A stretch of DNA of 64,000 nt, taken from contig JAYESD010000003.1 in NCBI GenBank assembly GCA_036927565.1, positions 81,451,311 to 81,515,310 on the forward strand, read 5' to 3'. The stretch is from Tuctoria greenei. Taxonomy: Eukaryota > Streptophyta > Magnoliopsida > Poales > Poaceae. Of the stretch, positions 10,938 to 21,265 are shown one piece after another. Numbering within the stretch: position 1 is the stretch's first letter; each line of letters begins with the position of its first letter. The notes beneath the pieces were generated by a model. That model searched no databases. It was not told the origin of the DNA and saw only the letters and a list, made by a program, of their open reading frames with translations. Made by a program: the position numbers and the translations under genes.

Positions 10938-12991
10938 CGCATTTCCACGGGGGCGGAGTGGAGGCTTCGTTGTTCTAGGGTTGGGCGCCTATGTGGTGGG
11001 ATGGTGTGGTGGTTTGGGCTCAAATGGTTACAAAATGGGTTGGAACCGGCTTCGATTGGGCTGTGTTGGGTTGAGTTAGGTTGATTTCTTATTTTGGTTT
11101 GGTTCACATGAGACTGTTACTGGGCTGGGCTGGTTTGGGCTGAGATTTTATTTAAAATATAGTGGTTTTGTTTTAGTTTTAGCCCGGTTGTCAACCCGTT
11201 ACCAGATTTAATCCTCTTTGCTGCTTTCTTGCTCCAGCAGCACCATTGGAGCAGCATGGTTCCCTTCTCCCCCACCTCTTCTCCAGCCCTCCAACCATGT
11301 GTCAGGTTTCATCTCGCGAAGGTTATCCTCTCCCTGCGTTTTCCCCTGATTTCCCCACTGTTTCCCCCTTTCCATAGTTGTTCTTGCTGATTAGAGTTTG
11401 AAGATGTTGCTGTTCTTGTGATTTGTCCTCCAAAATTTCATTTTTATGCATCAGATTTCACATGCAAGTTATAAAATCTATAGCAAATTGAATATTGCTC
11501 TGAAAAATATGAAATAAATTTTTCTAGAACACTGATTACCAGATCTATGGATGTAAACATCATGCATGTCATGTTTGGGCTCAGATTTGCCACAAAAAAT
11601 ATTTTTGCTCATACGTTCTTTATGCATTTCACTTGTTATTTCAGATCCAATAGTATTGAGCTCTTGCATGTTGATTCTAGCCACTGTATGTGATGTACAT
11701 GACATTATTGCAACTCAGATCATGTGTGAAAATTACAAGATATGAATTTTCTAATGATTTGCATGATTAAAATTATAATAAATGAAGTAAGGGTCCTAAA
11801 ATGGTAAAAAAATTTCTGAGAGTCTCCTAATGTTTCACATGAATCAACCGGGACTGCTGCATGCTATTGGTACTTCATTTATATAGGATGACCATGTTAA
11901 TCTTTTTATATGGGATGAAACTTGTTATTTTTCCCATGCAATTTGTATAAATTATAAAATGATGAAACCTGTGCTAAAACTCTTGCTTAGAGTTAAGTAA
12001 TGTGTCTGCAAAGTTTCAGCTTTATCCATAGAGCATAAAAACCCTTTCTGCATTTATCTTGCTTATGTTGATGAAACTTGCAGAAATTATAATTAATTAA
12101 TTAATTAGAGCTCAAACCAATATGGAACTAGAGCCAAACATCATCTTTTTACAATTATTATCAACTAAAAATTACCTCTGGACCAGAAATGCCTTGGAAA
12201 AGTTCGAGCTCCACATAACAACACGAATGCACCCGATTTGCCCGATTTTGGACAAAGCAGCAATGTTTTGTTAATAACCCAAGCTAGGAATTTCCATTTC
12301 GTGCTTCTTTTTGCATTGTCTTCTTGACTTAATGGTATATCATACTGCAAATTTCATACAAGCTGCATTATGCATCACATCATGGCACTCATTCGCATAC
12401 GATGCATATTTCTTTGTTTAGAGAATGAACCGTTGGAGAGTGACGTGGGTGCAGATTGGGAGAACGATTGTGTGAGCACTAATACTATAGAGTATTCTCC
12501 ATAGATTGAAGACAGGCATCTATGCATCTTGAACTTATTATTTTACTACAAATGATGAATGAACTTAGTATTATTGTCTATGCATTGTCGGGCACTAGGT
12601 GTCGAACATGGTGAGTCTTGATTAAATCCAGTCTTTGTTGAATTATGTCATTGGATAGATTTGGATAGTTTTTTATTTTGAAATGTCATGCTTACCCTTG
12701 CTTAGACCGGTAGAAGTTGAATTGGTGGCAAGGTCACTACCATTCGCAAGTTAGGACTTAATGTACTTGGATATGGGATAAAATAAGAAAGATGGTGAAC
12801 TTGTGGACTGAGAGGGGACTAGGATGTAGCCCCGCTTGGTTAGATAATGACCGTGCATTGTTCTCGTTGTCCTAAGCAATTTCCGTTCTAACCACATACC
12901 AAGAATAATAGTATGGCAAACTGAATGTCTCACTTTGTACCAGTGTTTGGACCATGACTTCATTACTTGTTTGACACGCATGAGTGACTAT

Positions 12992-13844
12992 TGTGAGACC
13001 TATATGTGCTGAATACATTGAAAACTAGAATAAAAAATGAGGGGTTTACATCTAAATTTTTGAACCTACCCGAGCAACCTTCTTTGGAGTGTCCGAACTT
13101 CATCGCACGTGAGTTGCACATGTTTTCTCGCTTCGGATTGTCCAAACTTTTCTTACGTGACTTGCACATGTTCGACACTTAGGATTGTCTGAACATTCAT
13201 ACACATGAGATGCACATGAGTCGACAAGGGTCGACCTTTTCAAATTTGTTTTTAGGAGTAAAGTTACCCTCAATGGTTTATGATTGTCCAAACTCTCTGA
13301 ATGCATATGGGGAGTAATAGTTACTGCATAGAGTTTTCATATTGAGTTCAGTTCTCTGTTTTGCTCTGTTTTAACTTGCAATGTTTTGAACTTGTTTTTG
13401 GCTTATAGAATGCTTGCTTAGTATTCTCTTACTAAGTTTTTGATGTGTAATGGTTGATATCATTTTTGCTATGGTTTGCAACATGCTTATGTGAGGTTCT
13501 CACATAAGGTGTTGTGTTTTTCGGACTAACTTAAGTCAAGTCGAGGACTTGGACTCGCAAAGAGTGGATGTTTATTCATGTGCAGGTGTTGTTTGAGGTC
13601 AAGACATGGCTGGTGATGGGGATCCTCGAACTAGTGTTAGGGAGAAGATGAGGTTCAACAACCAAGTTCACGAGGAATTTTGGTTGAGTTGATCGGGAGG
13701 TCACACAACATGTTTGGGTCAAGAACAATGCATATGAAGGTATCATGGACGTCATTGGGAAGTGTTTGTCCGTGTGCAAGGAGCGCATGGATGTGTTCTT
13801 GGTGATATGATCAAGAGGCAATCATAACAATTCGAGTTAAGGCC
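12992..13844 (+). repeat. Family X LTR, 5' part (plus orientation)
   Basis: It begins TGTGAGACCTATATGTGCTG and is the reverse complement of the right part of the X LTR ending at 38824. Shared landmarks include GCAACATGCTTATGTGAGGT (13477), AAGTCGAGGACTTG (13536) and GGTGATGGGGATCC (13612). Repeats of GATTGTCCGAAC and CACATG words lie at 13080-13290. It is cut at 13844 by a copia LTR, so its 3' part is off-window. Confidence 0.75.
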
Positions 13845-14304
13845 TGTTGGATATTTGATCCATAAGCAATTAGTGTACTAATGGGCCTGCGACCTAAAAT
13901 CCCATTAGTATGCCTATAAAGACGAGAGGGTAGGTTTAGGTGCTGATTACTACACCATGTGACAACCCTAGCCGCCACACCTTGCAGACCACATGCCGAG
14001 ACCCTTGCCGTGCACACGGTGCTAACACACTGGCGCACAGCGTTCCTCACCGTACGTGTCGACTCTGTGGAGGCGCTGCTGCTACTGTTGCGCTAATCGG
14101 CTACGACGAACGTGGTTGTCTACCTGCTGCCGTGATGAGGACGAGGAGCAGACGAACGAGATTGTCTACTTCCCCTACACTGATGTGCGTCTATGTTCTG
14201 CTACGCAGCACGTCTAGTGGTAATGATCTATGACCTCTATACCTGCATGTTTCGTGAGTGATGAGGTAGAATTGCTAGAGTAGCGTACCTCCGATAAGCC
14301 AACA
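13845..14304 (+). repeat. 5' LTR of copia element C1
   Basis: A 460-bp LTR bounded by the inverted termini TGTTGG (13845) and CCAACA (14304). A TATA box is at 13915-13920. The next bases GTGGTGTCAGAGTC form a primer-binding site close to the initiator-Met-tRNA consensus TGGTATCAGAGC. The element runs to the right and holds copia gag, protease and integrase in order. Confidence 0.85.
13915..13920 (+). promoter_or_regulatory. TATA box of C1 LTR
   Basis: TATAAA in the setting GCCTATAAAGACG, 70 bp into the LTR, giving a short U3. Confidence 0.55.
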
Positions 14305-14321
14305 GTGGTGTCAGAGTCAAC
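14305..14321 (+). other. C1 primer-binding site
   Basis: GTGGTGTCAGAGTCAAC directly follows the LTR. It differs by a few bases from the TGGTATCAGAGC seen in the G2 and Sirevirus elements, so priming by initiator-Met tRNA is likely but diverged. Confidence 0.65.
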
Positions 14322-15712
14322 TTGCGTAGTTTTTGGTCTAGATCTTGTTAGTAGATGCGATCCACTGCAGACATGTTCATACGATGCATTTTTGTTGCAC
14401 GTTTTTTGGGTTTTGAATTGGTTAGAGTAGATTGCGATCATATATGACTAAAAGGTCAGTTCGTGCTCCTTCTCTACTGTGTGCGCAACCTATCCTACCG
14501 GCTGGAATCACCATCGGGACTAACTACGTACATAGCTAATATATTGGGCCAACAGTCCACGGTCATGTGTCGCGATCTTCTCATGACTAACCAGTCACAT
14601 TGGAAATTGAGGCATTCTGAATTGCTCGGATTCGGGTTGATTTGATCAATCCGATGAGATTTTCATAGTGATTTCATAGATGCGATCTATGTGATTCTAT
14701 TTGGTGTTCACGACGCTGCACTAAAACCCGCGGGCGGGGGGGGGGGGGGGGGGGGGCTCCCCCCTCAATCACCATTTGTTGTCTGCTATAGCGATTACAT
14801 AATATCGTTTTGCGCTAGAAACCGTTATACGCTTAACTCGTTTTTGCAGGGAATGATGTGAATGGTATGTCCTTAATGTGATGTGATGATTTGTGTATAA
14901 TATTTGTGCACCCTGCGTGTTGCAAACTTAACACAATCGGGTTGAGGTTGTCACATAATTGTATCACGACCTGCGTGATGACCTGTGATGCTTGATCTCT
15001 CATGCAATAGTCGTATTAGCTTCTTCTATGATCATGAAGATGTCTTCAAGCATGGTGGAGATGGAGATCACCACAAGAAGGGAGGCATGACAGCTCAGAT
15101 CATGATGGAACCATGATGATGGAGACCACTACGATTCTAAAGGCCATACTATTCACAATGTGATATGATCACATGCCTGGGATATTTACGTATTACTATT
15201 ATTTTCATGCTTTTCATATGGTGGACGTTTTGTCATTATAGAATAGCTTCTCTCTCAAAAGTTGAGTATTTGATGCCATTTACCAATAGTTGCACCTATG
15301 TTATTTTGATCATTGTGTGGTAGGCTTGCCAAAACAAAATACCATCATCTATCATAATGCATGGGGTGAATGTTGGACATTCACATGCATAGTGTTGGTT
15401 TACTCAACAAAGCTATCAAAATGTTTTTGGGCTTTATGGCATAGAGTTGGGAGCTCGGGCATTGGATGTCACCCAACAAACAAGAGTCATATAGAGATAT
15501 GATTAACAATTGTTATTTACCTATATCACTAATTTTCTAGCATTGAAGCCAAAGCTCACTAGAAATTAGTGAATATGGATCTTGAACCATTATATGTCAT
15601 TAGAGGGAAGACGATGATCATATAGTGATGATGTCTTTTATTAAACTGTTAATAGAAGATTGGTACATAATATAGTGCTAAAACCTTGCGTATTTATTTT
15701 CTATTGTAGATC
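14322..15712 (+). other. C1 untranslated leader with a 21-G run
   Basis: There is no convincing coding frame. The stretch contains 21 consecutive G at 14736-14756 and a region rich in ATGATG/GGAGAT words near 15020-15130. It separates the primer-binding site from gag. The length (about 1.4 kb) is long for a copia leader, which suggests an undetected small insertion or expansion. Confidence 0.5.
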
Positions 15713-16618
15713 ATGTCTACTAGTAAAAATTCTGATTTCAATTTGCGATCTGTGCTTGAAAAGGAAAAGCTAAATGGAGCTAACTTTATCGATTGGTACC
15801 ACAACCTGAGAATCGTTCTTAGGCTAGAGGAAACCGAGCACGTTCTTCTGCAGCAATACCCTGATGATCTCCAAGCTGATGCAAATACTGCAACATGTAG
15901 AGCTTATACGAAGCACTGCAATGATGCGCTTAATGTAAGCTGCCTCATGCTCGCCACTATGTCCCTTGATCTATAAAAACAGTATGAGCATACAGATGCT
16001 TATTCTATGATTGAGGGGTTGTGGAATGTTTGAGAATCAAGCTAGGGCTGAGAGATACAACATATCAAAGTCTTTGTTCTCATTCAAGCTAGTGGAGGGT
16101 AGCCTGGTCAGCCCTCATGTAATCAAAATGATTGGTTACATTGAAACTTTGGGCAAATGTGGTTCTGAACTCAAGGATGATGTGGCTATCGACGTTGTTC
16201 TCCAGTCGCTCCCACCGAGCTACGAGCCAATTACATTGAATTTTCAAATGAATGGCATGGAGAAAACATTGGCTGAATTGCATGGGACGCTTAAAACATC
16301 TGAAGAAAGCATTAATGAAAACGCCACTCATGTGATGATGGTTCAAAAGGAGAATAAAAAGAGGAAGCGTGTGATGCATCCTAAAGGCAAAGGCAAGGGG
16401 AAGGTTCCCGATGAGCCCTCAAGCTAAAAGTCTAAGCCAAAGGGCAAATCTGGCCCTTCTCCTGATGATGAATGCTTTCATTGTCATGCTAAGGGACATT
16501 GGTCAAGAAACTGCAAGAAGTACTTGGAGTATCTAAAGAAGAAGAAGGGAAATGAGACTTCCACTTCAGGCATAAATCTTATAGAAATTAATATTGCTAC
16601 ATTTTCCAGTGAATCATA
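15713..16618 (+). pseudogene. C1 copia gag, broken
   Basis: It begins at an ATG right after a TCATG context with MSTSKNSDFNLRSVLEKEKL, then a GANFIDWYHNLRIVL motif, the start of copia gag (UBN2-type) proteins. There is an in-frame stop at about 15974, a frameshift near 16010, and another stop at 16425-16427. The remainder codes for a SLPPSYEPITLNF segment, a Lys-rich stretch and a CCHC zinc knuckle CFHCHAKGHWSRNC (about 16470-16515). The product would be the virus-like-particle structural protein. Decay is moderate: all parts are in order but not in one frame. Confidence 0.8.
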
Positions 16619-17998
16619 AGTATTTGATACTAGATCGATGATTCACACTTGCAAATCGTTGCAGGGTCTAAGTAAGACTAGAAGATTTTCAAAAGGCAAG
16701 TTGGATGTTCATGTCGGCAATGGAGAAAAGGTTGCGGTCATAGCTATCAAGACCTACCACTTGTCATTGCCCTCAGGGTTAGTTTTGGAATTGAATAATT
16801 GTTATTGTATTCCTACTTTGTGCAAGAACATTATCTCTTCTTCATGTTTAGAAGAAGTTGATGGTTATGAGTGTAATAAAGAACAAATGTTGTTCTATTT
16901 ATTATAATAATATTTTCTATGCCCAATGTCCATTAGTGAATGGATTATATGTTCTTGATCTCGAGGATAAAACTGTATGTAACATTAATACCAAAAAGGC
17001 TCGACGAAATGATCTAAATCCCACTTTAATTAGGCATTGTCGCTTAAGTCATATAAATAAGAAATGCATTGAAAAGCTCCATGAAGATGGTTTACTTAGC
17101 TCATTTAATTTTGAATCACTTGACGCATGCGAGCCCTGTTTTCTTGGGAAGATGACCAAAGAACCCATCACTGGTCAGAGTGAGAGGGCAAGTGACTTGT
17201 TGAGACTTATACATACTGATGTATGTGGACCAATGAGTTCAATGGTTATATCTACCTAATGAGGCACAAGTTTGAATACTTTGAAAAGTTCAAAGAATTA
17301 GAATGAAGTAGAGAATCAATTGGGCAAGACAATTAAACTTCTACGATCAGATCGTGGGGGTAAATATTTGAGCCATGAATTTATGATAATTTAAAACAAT
17401 GTGGAATTGTTCCAAAGTTGACTCCACCTGGAATGCCTCAACAGAATGGGGTGTCCGAGCGGAGGAACCGACCTTTTTAGACATGGTTAGGTCGATGATG
17501 AGCCAGGTAGATTTCCACTATCCATTTGGGGTTAAGCTCTTGAAACTGCTGCGTCTACACTAAATAGAGTGCCAGCTAAGTCTGTTGAAAAGACACCATA
17601 TGAGATGTGAATCGGGAAACGTCCTGGATTGGCTTTCAGCAAAGTTTGGGGGTGTGATGCTTATATCAAACGTTTGACGTCAGACAAACTCAAACCCAAA
17701 TTAGACAAATGCTTCTTTGCGGGATATCCTAGGGAAACCAAAGGATATTATTTTTATAATAAAACATAAGGTAAAGTGTTTACCGCTCACAATGGTGTCT
17801 TCTTGGAGAAAGAGTTTCTCTCAAACGGAGTTAGTGGGAGCAAGGTGCATCTTGATGAAATTGAAGAAATACCTAAAAATGTTTCGGCACCCACTGATCT
17901 TGTACAGGATGTACAAGATCTTGTGCAACCAGTTGATGAAAAACCAGCCCCACGAAGGTCTACAAGGGCACGTCATGCGACTGAAAAGTTAACGCTTT
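16619..17998 (+). pseudogene. C1 copia protease and integrase, broken and internally deleted
   Basis: The protease active-site region reads VFDTRSMIHTC, where copia proteases have DTG, so the catalytic Gly is replaced by Arg. A GAG-pre-integrase segment follows with LIRHCRLSHINKKCI and CEPCFLGKMTK, the His/Cys zinc-binding pairs of the integrase N-terminus, and TDVCGPMSS (first Asp of the DDE triad). At about 17250 the sequence jumps from GPMSS to YLMRHK, so roughly 20 expected residues are missing. Later pieces (SDRGGKYLSHEF near 17350, MPQQNGVSERR near 17432) are spread over several frames with stops. The gene ends at 17998 where the X element inserts. RT and RNase H are not in the window. 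Confidence 0.8.
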
Positions 17999-18594
17999 TG
18001 TAGGATCGAAGAGCACGTGAAAAGCTATCAGAGGGGGTGAATGGCAGATCTATAACTTTTTAGGCGAAAGCAACGAAAATCCCTCAGCAGAAAATCATTC
18101 TGTAAAGAAACTATGTGTGTGACTGATCTAAATGTGTTCAACTGTAACAAAAGTGGTAGATATTACAGAGAATAAAGGAACGAAGACACGACATTAAGAA
18201 ATACAAAAAACCATCAAGAAAAACTGAGGTTATGGTCGAAGGATCGAACAAAGGTCAATCTATTCCACTCGAGAAAAACCAGATTTAAAACACTGCAAAG
18301 AACCTCATGTAGATCAGAAACCACAAATCCAATGACTGTGAAATTTTCACAAATGATAGATAATCAAGTTGTGAAGACAACTAAAAAAATCACTTCAATT
18401 GGGTCTGCAAAACTCGAGTTATGATGAAAACACCGACACAACATAGTGCTGTGCAAAAACTCAACGAGAAAAACTTGTCTGAAACAAGTCGGATGAACAA
18501 GGCACAAAAGCTCCTCTAAACTATAAATTCTATTTATCAAAACACAAGAGGAACAACCCAAAGTCGTCTTACCATGAGCTATGGCTTCTCTTGC

Positions 18595-18601
18595 TTATAT
18601 A
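18595..18601 (-). promoter_or_regulatory. TATA box of X LTR (minus strand)
   Basis: TATATAA on the minus strand in the setting GGTTATATAAGC. The same 12 bases occur in the other X LTR at about 63310-63321. Confidence 0.55.
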
Positions 18602-19386
18602 ACCAGCCCTAAGGCCAACTGTGACACCTAATTCCGAAAATGAACCAAGTGAACGCATATGTGTGCCCAGGATGTTGATCACATATACACGAGTGCATCA
18701 CAAACGATATACATAAAATTACCACAGCACAAATTATTAAACAAGTACTTTTATTACAATGTTCAAATAATCCTCAAATTACAACTCTAATGATCATTAT
18801 TAATAAATCTAAAACTAATGTAGCGGAAATAATCTAAACTGAGCAAACTAGGCATAGGGGACATAGTGCGGCTCCAAGCAATCCATAGGCAAGTCGACAG
18901 CAGCGCACAACCTAGTACTCCGCATTATTCTCTGGGTACTCCCAAACATCACATGAAACTGTTGGTGGGGAAATTGCAAGGGTGAGCACATGTCGTACTC
19001 AGCAAGTGTGGGAAATAATGACATGTAGCTTAAACAAGGAATGATAATAAATAATGGCTATTTGTTGAAAAGTACATTTAAACATGTAAAAAGCATCCTA
19101 CAATGTCTATACGAAATAATACCATCATATCCCAAATAAACACAATATTTCATATCCATCATTCATTATCCATCCATATACCATATTCTTACCATCGTCA
19201 TTAATCATATCCATTTATCACCATCCAATCCATAACCATAACCAAACCATCCCAATTCCCAGATTTACCTCTGATCATGTAGATCATCCAAGTGCCCTTA
19301 ATCGAGAGCATGGCTATCATGATAGTTTTTAACACTCTGCAGATATTGTATCACTTTACCCACAAGTTCGTTATTTTGTCACCCGG

Positions 19387-20884
19387 TGTAAGGACTGAAT
19401 GCCCAAGAGGGGGGTGAATTGGGCTTTCTTTGAAAAATTCTAAGCAATGAAACTTAATTTCTAAAGCCCAATTCCCTACGCAAACTATCTATGCATTCTA
19501 GTAGATGGAAACTTCGCGGAATTTAAAATGCATAAAAGTAAGGGAAAGGAGAAGGATGCAAACTCCCGAGGAGACAAGGATTTATCCCGTGGTTCGGCAA
19601 GATCGTTAAGATCTTCCTACATCCACATTGTGGCACCCACCAAAGGGTTTTGCCACACCCAAGTCACCGAGACGAGGGGTCTTCACTATTCCTCTCCATT
19701 TGCCTCCTTTGGCAAGGTGGAGCTCAAGCCTTGTACAACTTCGACCTTCCGGGCTTCCACACACGCCTTAGCAAGCTCCGGAAGTCTTCTCACAGTTACA
19801 AACACCAAGGGCACTCCCTTGAGGCTCTCACACTATCCGAGAGAGTCCACTCACCCAGAATGGAGGCACACAAGATCTCTCTCTAGCTAGTTCTAGCCTA
19901 AATCTTGGTGTATAGGTGATCAAAATGGTGTGGAAGTGATTGCTCTTGGTCTTGAACGCTTGTGGATGTGTTGATGGTGTCTAGTGATCAAGACTTAACG
20001 AAATGACATGATTGGGGGGTATTTATAGCCAGCCTCCCCGAAATAGCCGTTGGAAAAGTAGGCTGACAGAACTTTACTGTGAACATCGGATGATCCGATG
20101 TCTCCCCTTTAGTTATCATCGGTCAAGTTACTTAAGCTGACGTCATTGTGTTAGATATGACCGTTGTTAGACCGATGTTGATCCTGTCTTCTCATCGGAT
20201 GATCCGGTGGCTCTTCCTCCAGAATTTACTTAAACTTGATGCTTACTGGAGTAATCGACCGATGTGTACTTCTTTGTACATCGGATGATCCGGTGAGTTG
20301 ATTTTGAGAATTGGTCCAGAAATAATTGCTTCTGTTGAATTAGACCGATGTGCACTTTGCTTCATCATCGGATGATCTGGTGTGTACTTCTCCAGAATAG
20401 TTGAGAAATTTATCCTTCTGTTGAATTGGACCGATGTACCACTTTCTACACATCGGATGATCCGGTGTGTACTTCAGTTTTGAGGTCTTCTTCTTCTGTT
20501 GACACAACTCAACCGATGTGTTATTCTGAGGAATCATCGGTTGATCCGGTGAGTAGATTTTGTTTGCTTCGGGTTGTTTCTAAGTGAATTTTTGTGTCTT
20601 GCTCAAATGACCTCTTAGACTTGTTGAACATGTATCTTTGATGATTGTCAAACATCCAGTGTCTTCAATTTTTTGATTGAGTGACTTTGACATAAGAGCG
20701 TTCACTTCTTGTTTTCACATAATTGATTTGATATCATACATCAATTGTATATGGGTCTCCAATAGCATATTTATTTCATTTGATTGAGTGGTTATGAGGA
20801 CCTTGCATTCACAAATTCATTAGTGAAAATCAATGGTTGTCATTAATCACCAAACCATACCTCATGGGGGCCTAGATGCTTTCT
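19387..20884 (-). repeat. Sirevirus 3' LTR
   Basis: A 1498-bp copy of the LTR at 30249. The first base of the LTR is mutated (AGAAAGC where the partner has TGAAAGC). The reverse TATA box is near 20022-20029. The palindrome array is at 20084-20555. A plus-strand frame of 120 codons occurs in both LTRs at the same place and only reflects the duplication. Confidence 0.9.
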
Positions 20885-21245
20885 GTCTCCCCCTTATTGG
20901 TGATTGATGACAACAACAATTAAAGCGCAATAGTAATGAATTTGGTAGAATGAAACTTAAAGGATATGCAATGAATACAAGATATCACACTTAACATTTA
21001 AGGCCTCAAAATAATCAATAACTCAAGTGTGAAGCTGAATCGAATAAGCTCAATCGATTAATTAACATAAGAGTACTCAAGGAACACCAAATGCATCGAA
21101 TTACACAAGATAATGTAGATAAACTCCAAATACAAAAGATAACTCATAAGAAGGACTCCCCCTGAGACTAAGACACTACCCCTGACTCCTCTACTCCCCC
21201 TGACTCCTCTAACTCTTCTCCCCCTTTGGCATCAAGACACTAAAA
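20885..21245 (-). other. Sirevirus multiple polypurine tracts
   Basis: On the minus strand, AAGGGGGAGAC abuts the 3' LTR. Further purine runs of the AGGGGGAG type recur near 21160, 21195 and 21220, the last being AAAGGGGGAGAAG. Several PPT copies upstream of the 3' LTR are a known Sirevirus feature; the LTR-adjacent one would prime plus-strand DNA. Confidence 0.75.
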
Positions 21246-21265
21246 AGGGATCCGGCCTAAGGATC

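Larger units (their letters stand above)
10068..11200. mobile_element. Probable non-autonomous insertion carrying host gene pieces
   Basis: Both flanks are simple words related to GGTTTGGGTTGG (10068-10245 and 10985-11175). Between them are the GDSL fragment, a GC-rich stretch with long G runs (10835-10858, 24 G; 10922-10937, 16 G), and another possibly coding piece at 10555-10640 that I cannot identify. The edges are approximate; I could not define terminal inverted repeats or a target duplication, so the class (hAT-like, MULE or Helitron) is open. Confidence 0.4.
9415..12991 (+). repeat. Gypsy-type LTR region with inserted gene-bearing segment
   Basis: It starts TGTCACACCCCCAA, a common plant gypsy LTR start, breaking the Sirevirus envelope-like remnant. 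A TATA box is at 10057-10062. About 10068-11200 appears to be a later insertion, rich in GGTTTGG-like words and holding a GDSL esterase fragment. The remaining 11200-12991 is AT-rich, non-coding and ends where an X-family LTR begins. The right boundary and any internal region are not resolved, so it could be a solo LTR or a truncated element. Confidence 0.55.

Noticed and set aside
19528..19890. 120-codon plus-strand frame, repeated at 30391-30753 with nearly the same protein
   Set aside because: It lies in the two Sirevirus LTRs, antisense to the element. The conservation comes from LTR duplication, and there is no recognisable domain.
20084..20555. Regularly spaced repeats resembling a CRISPR array
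   Set aside because: Spacers are not unique units of constant length, the repeats are degenerate palindromes in an LTR, and the context is a plant genome.
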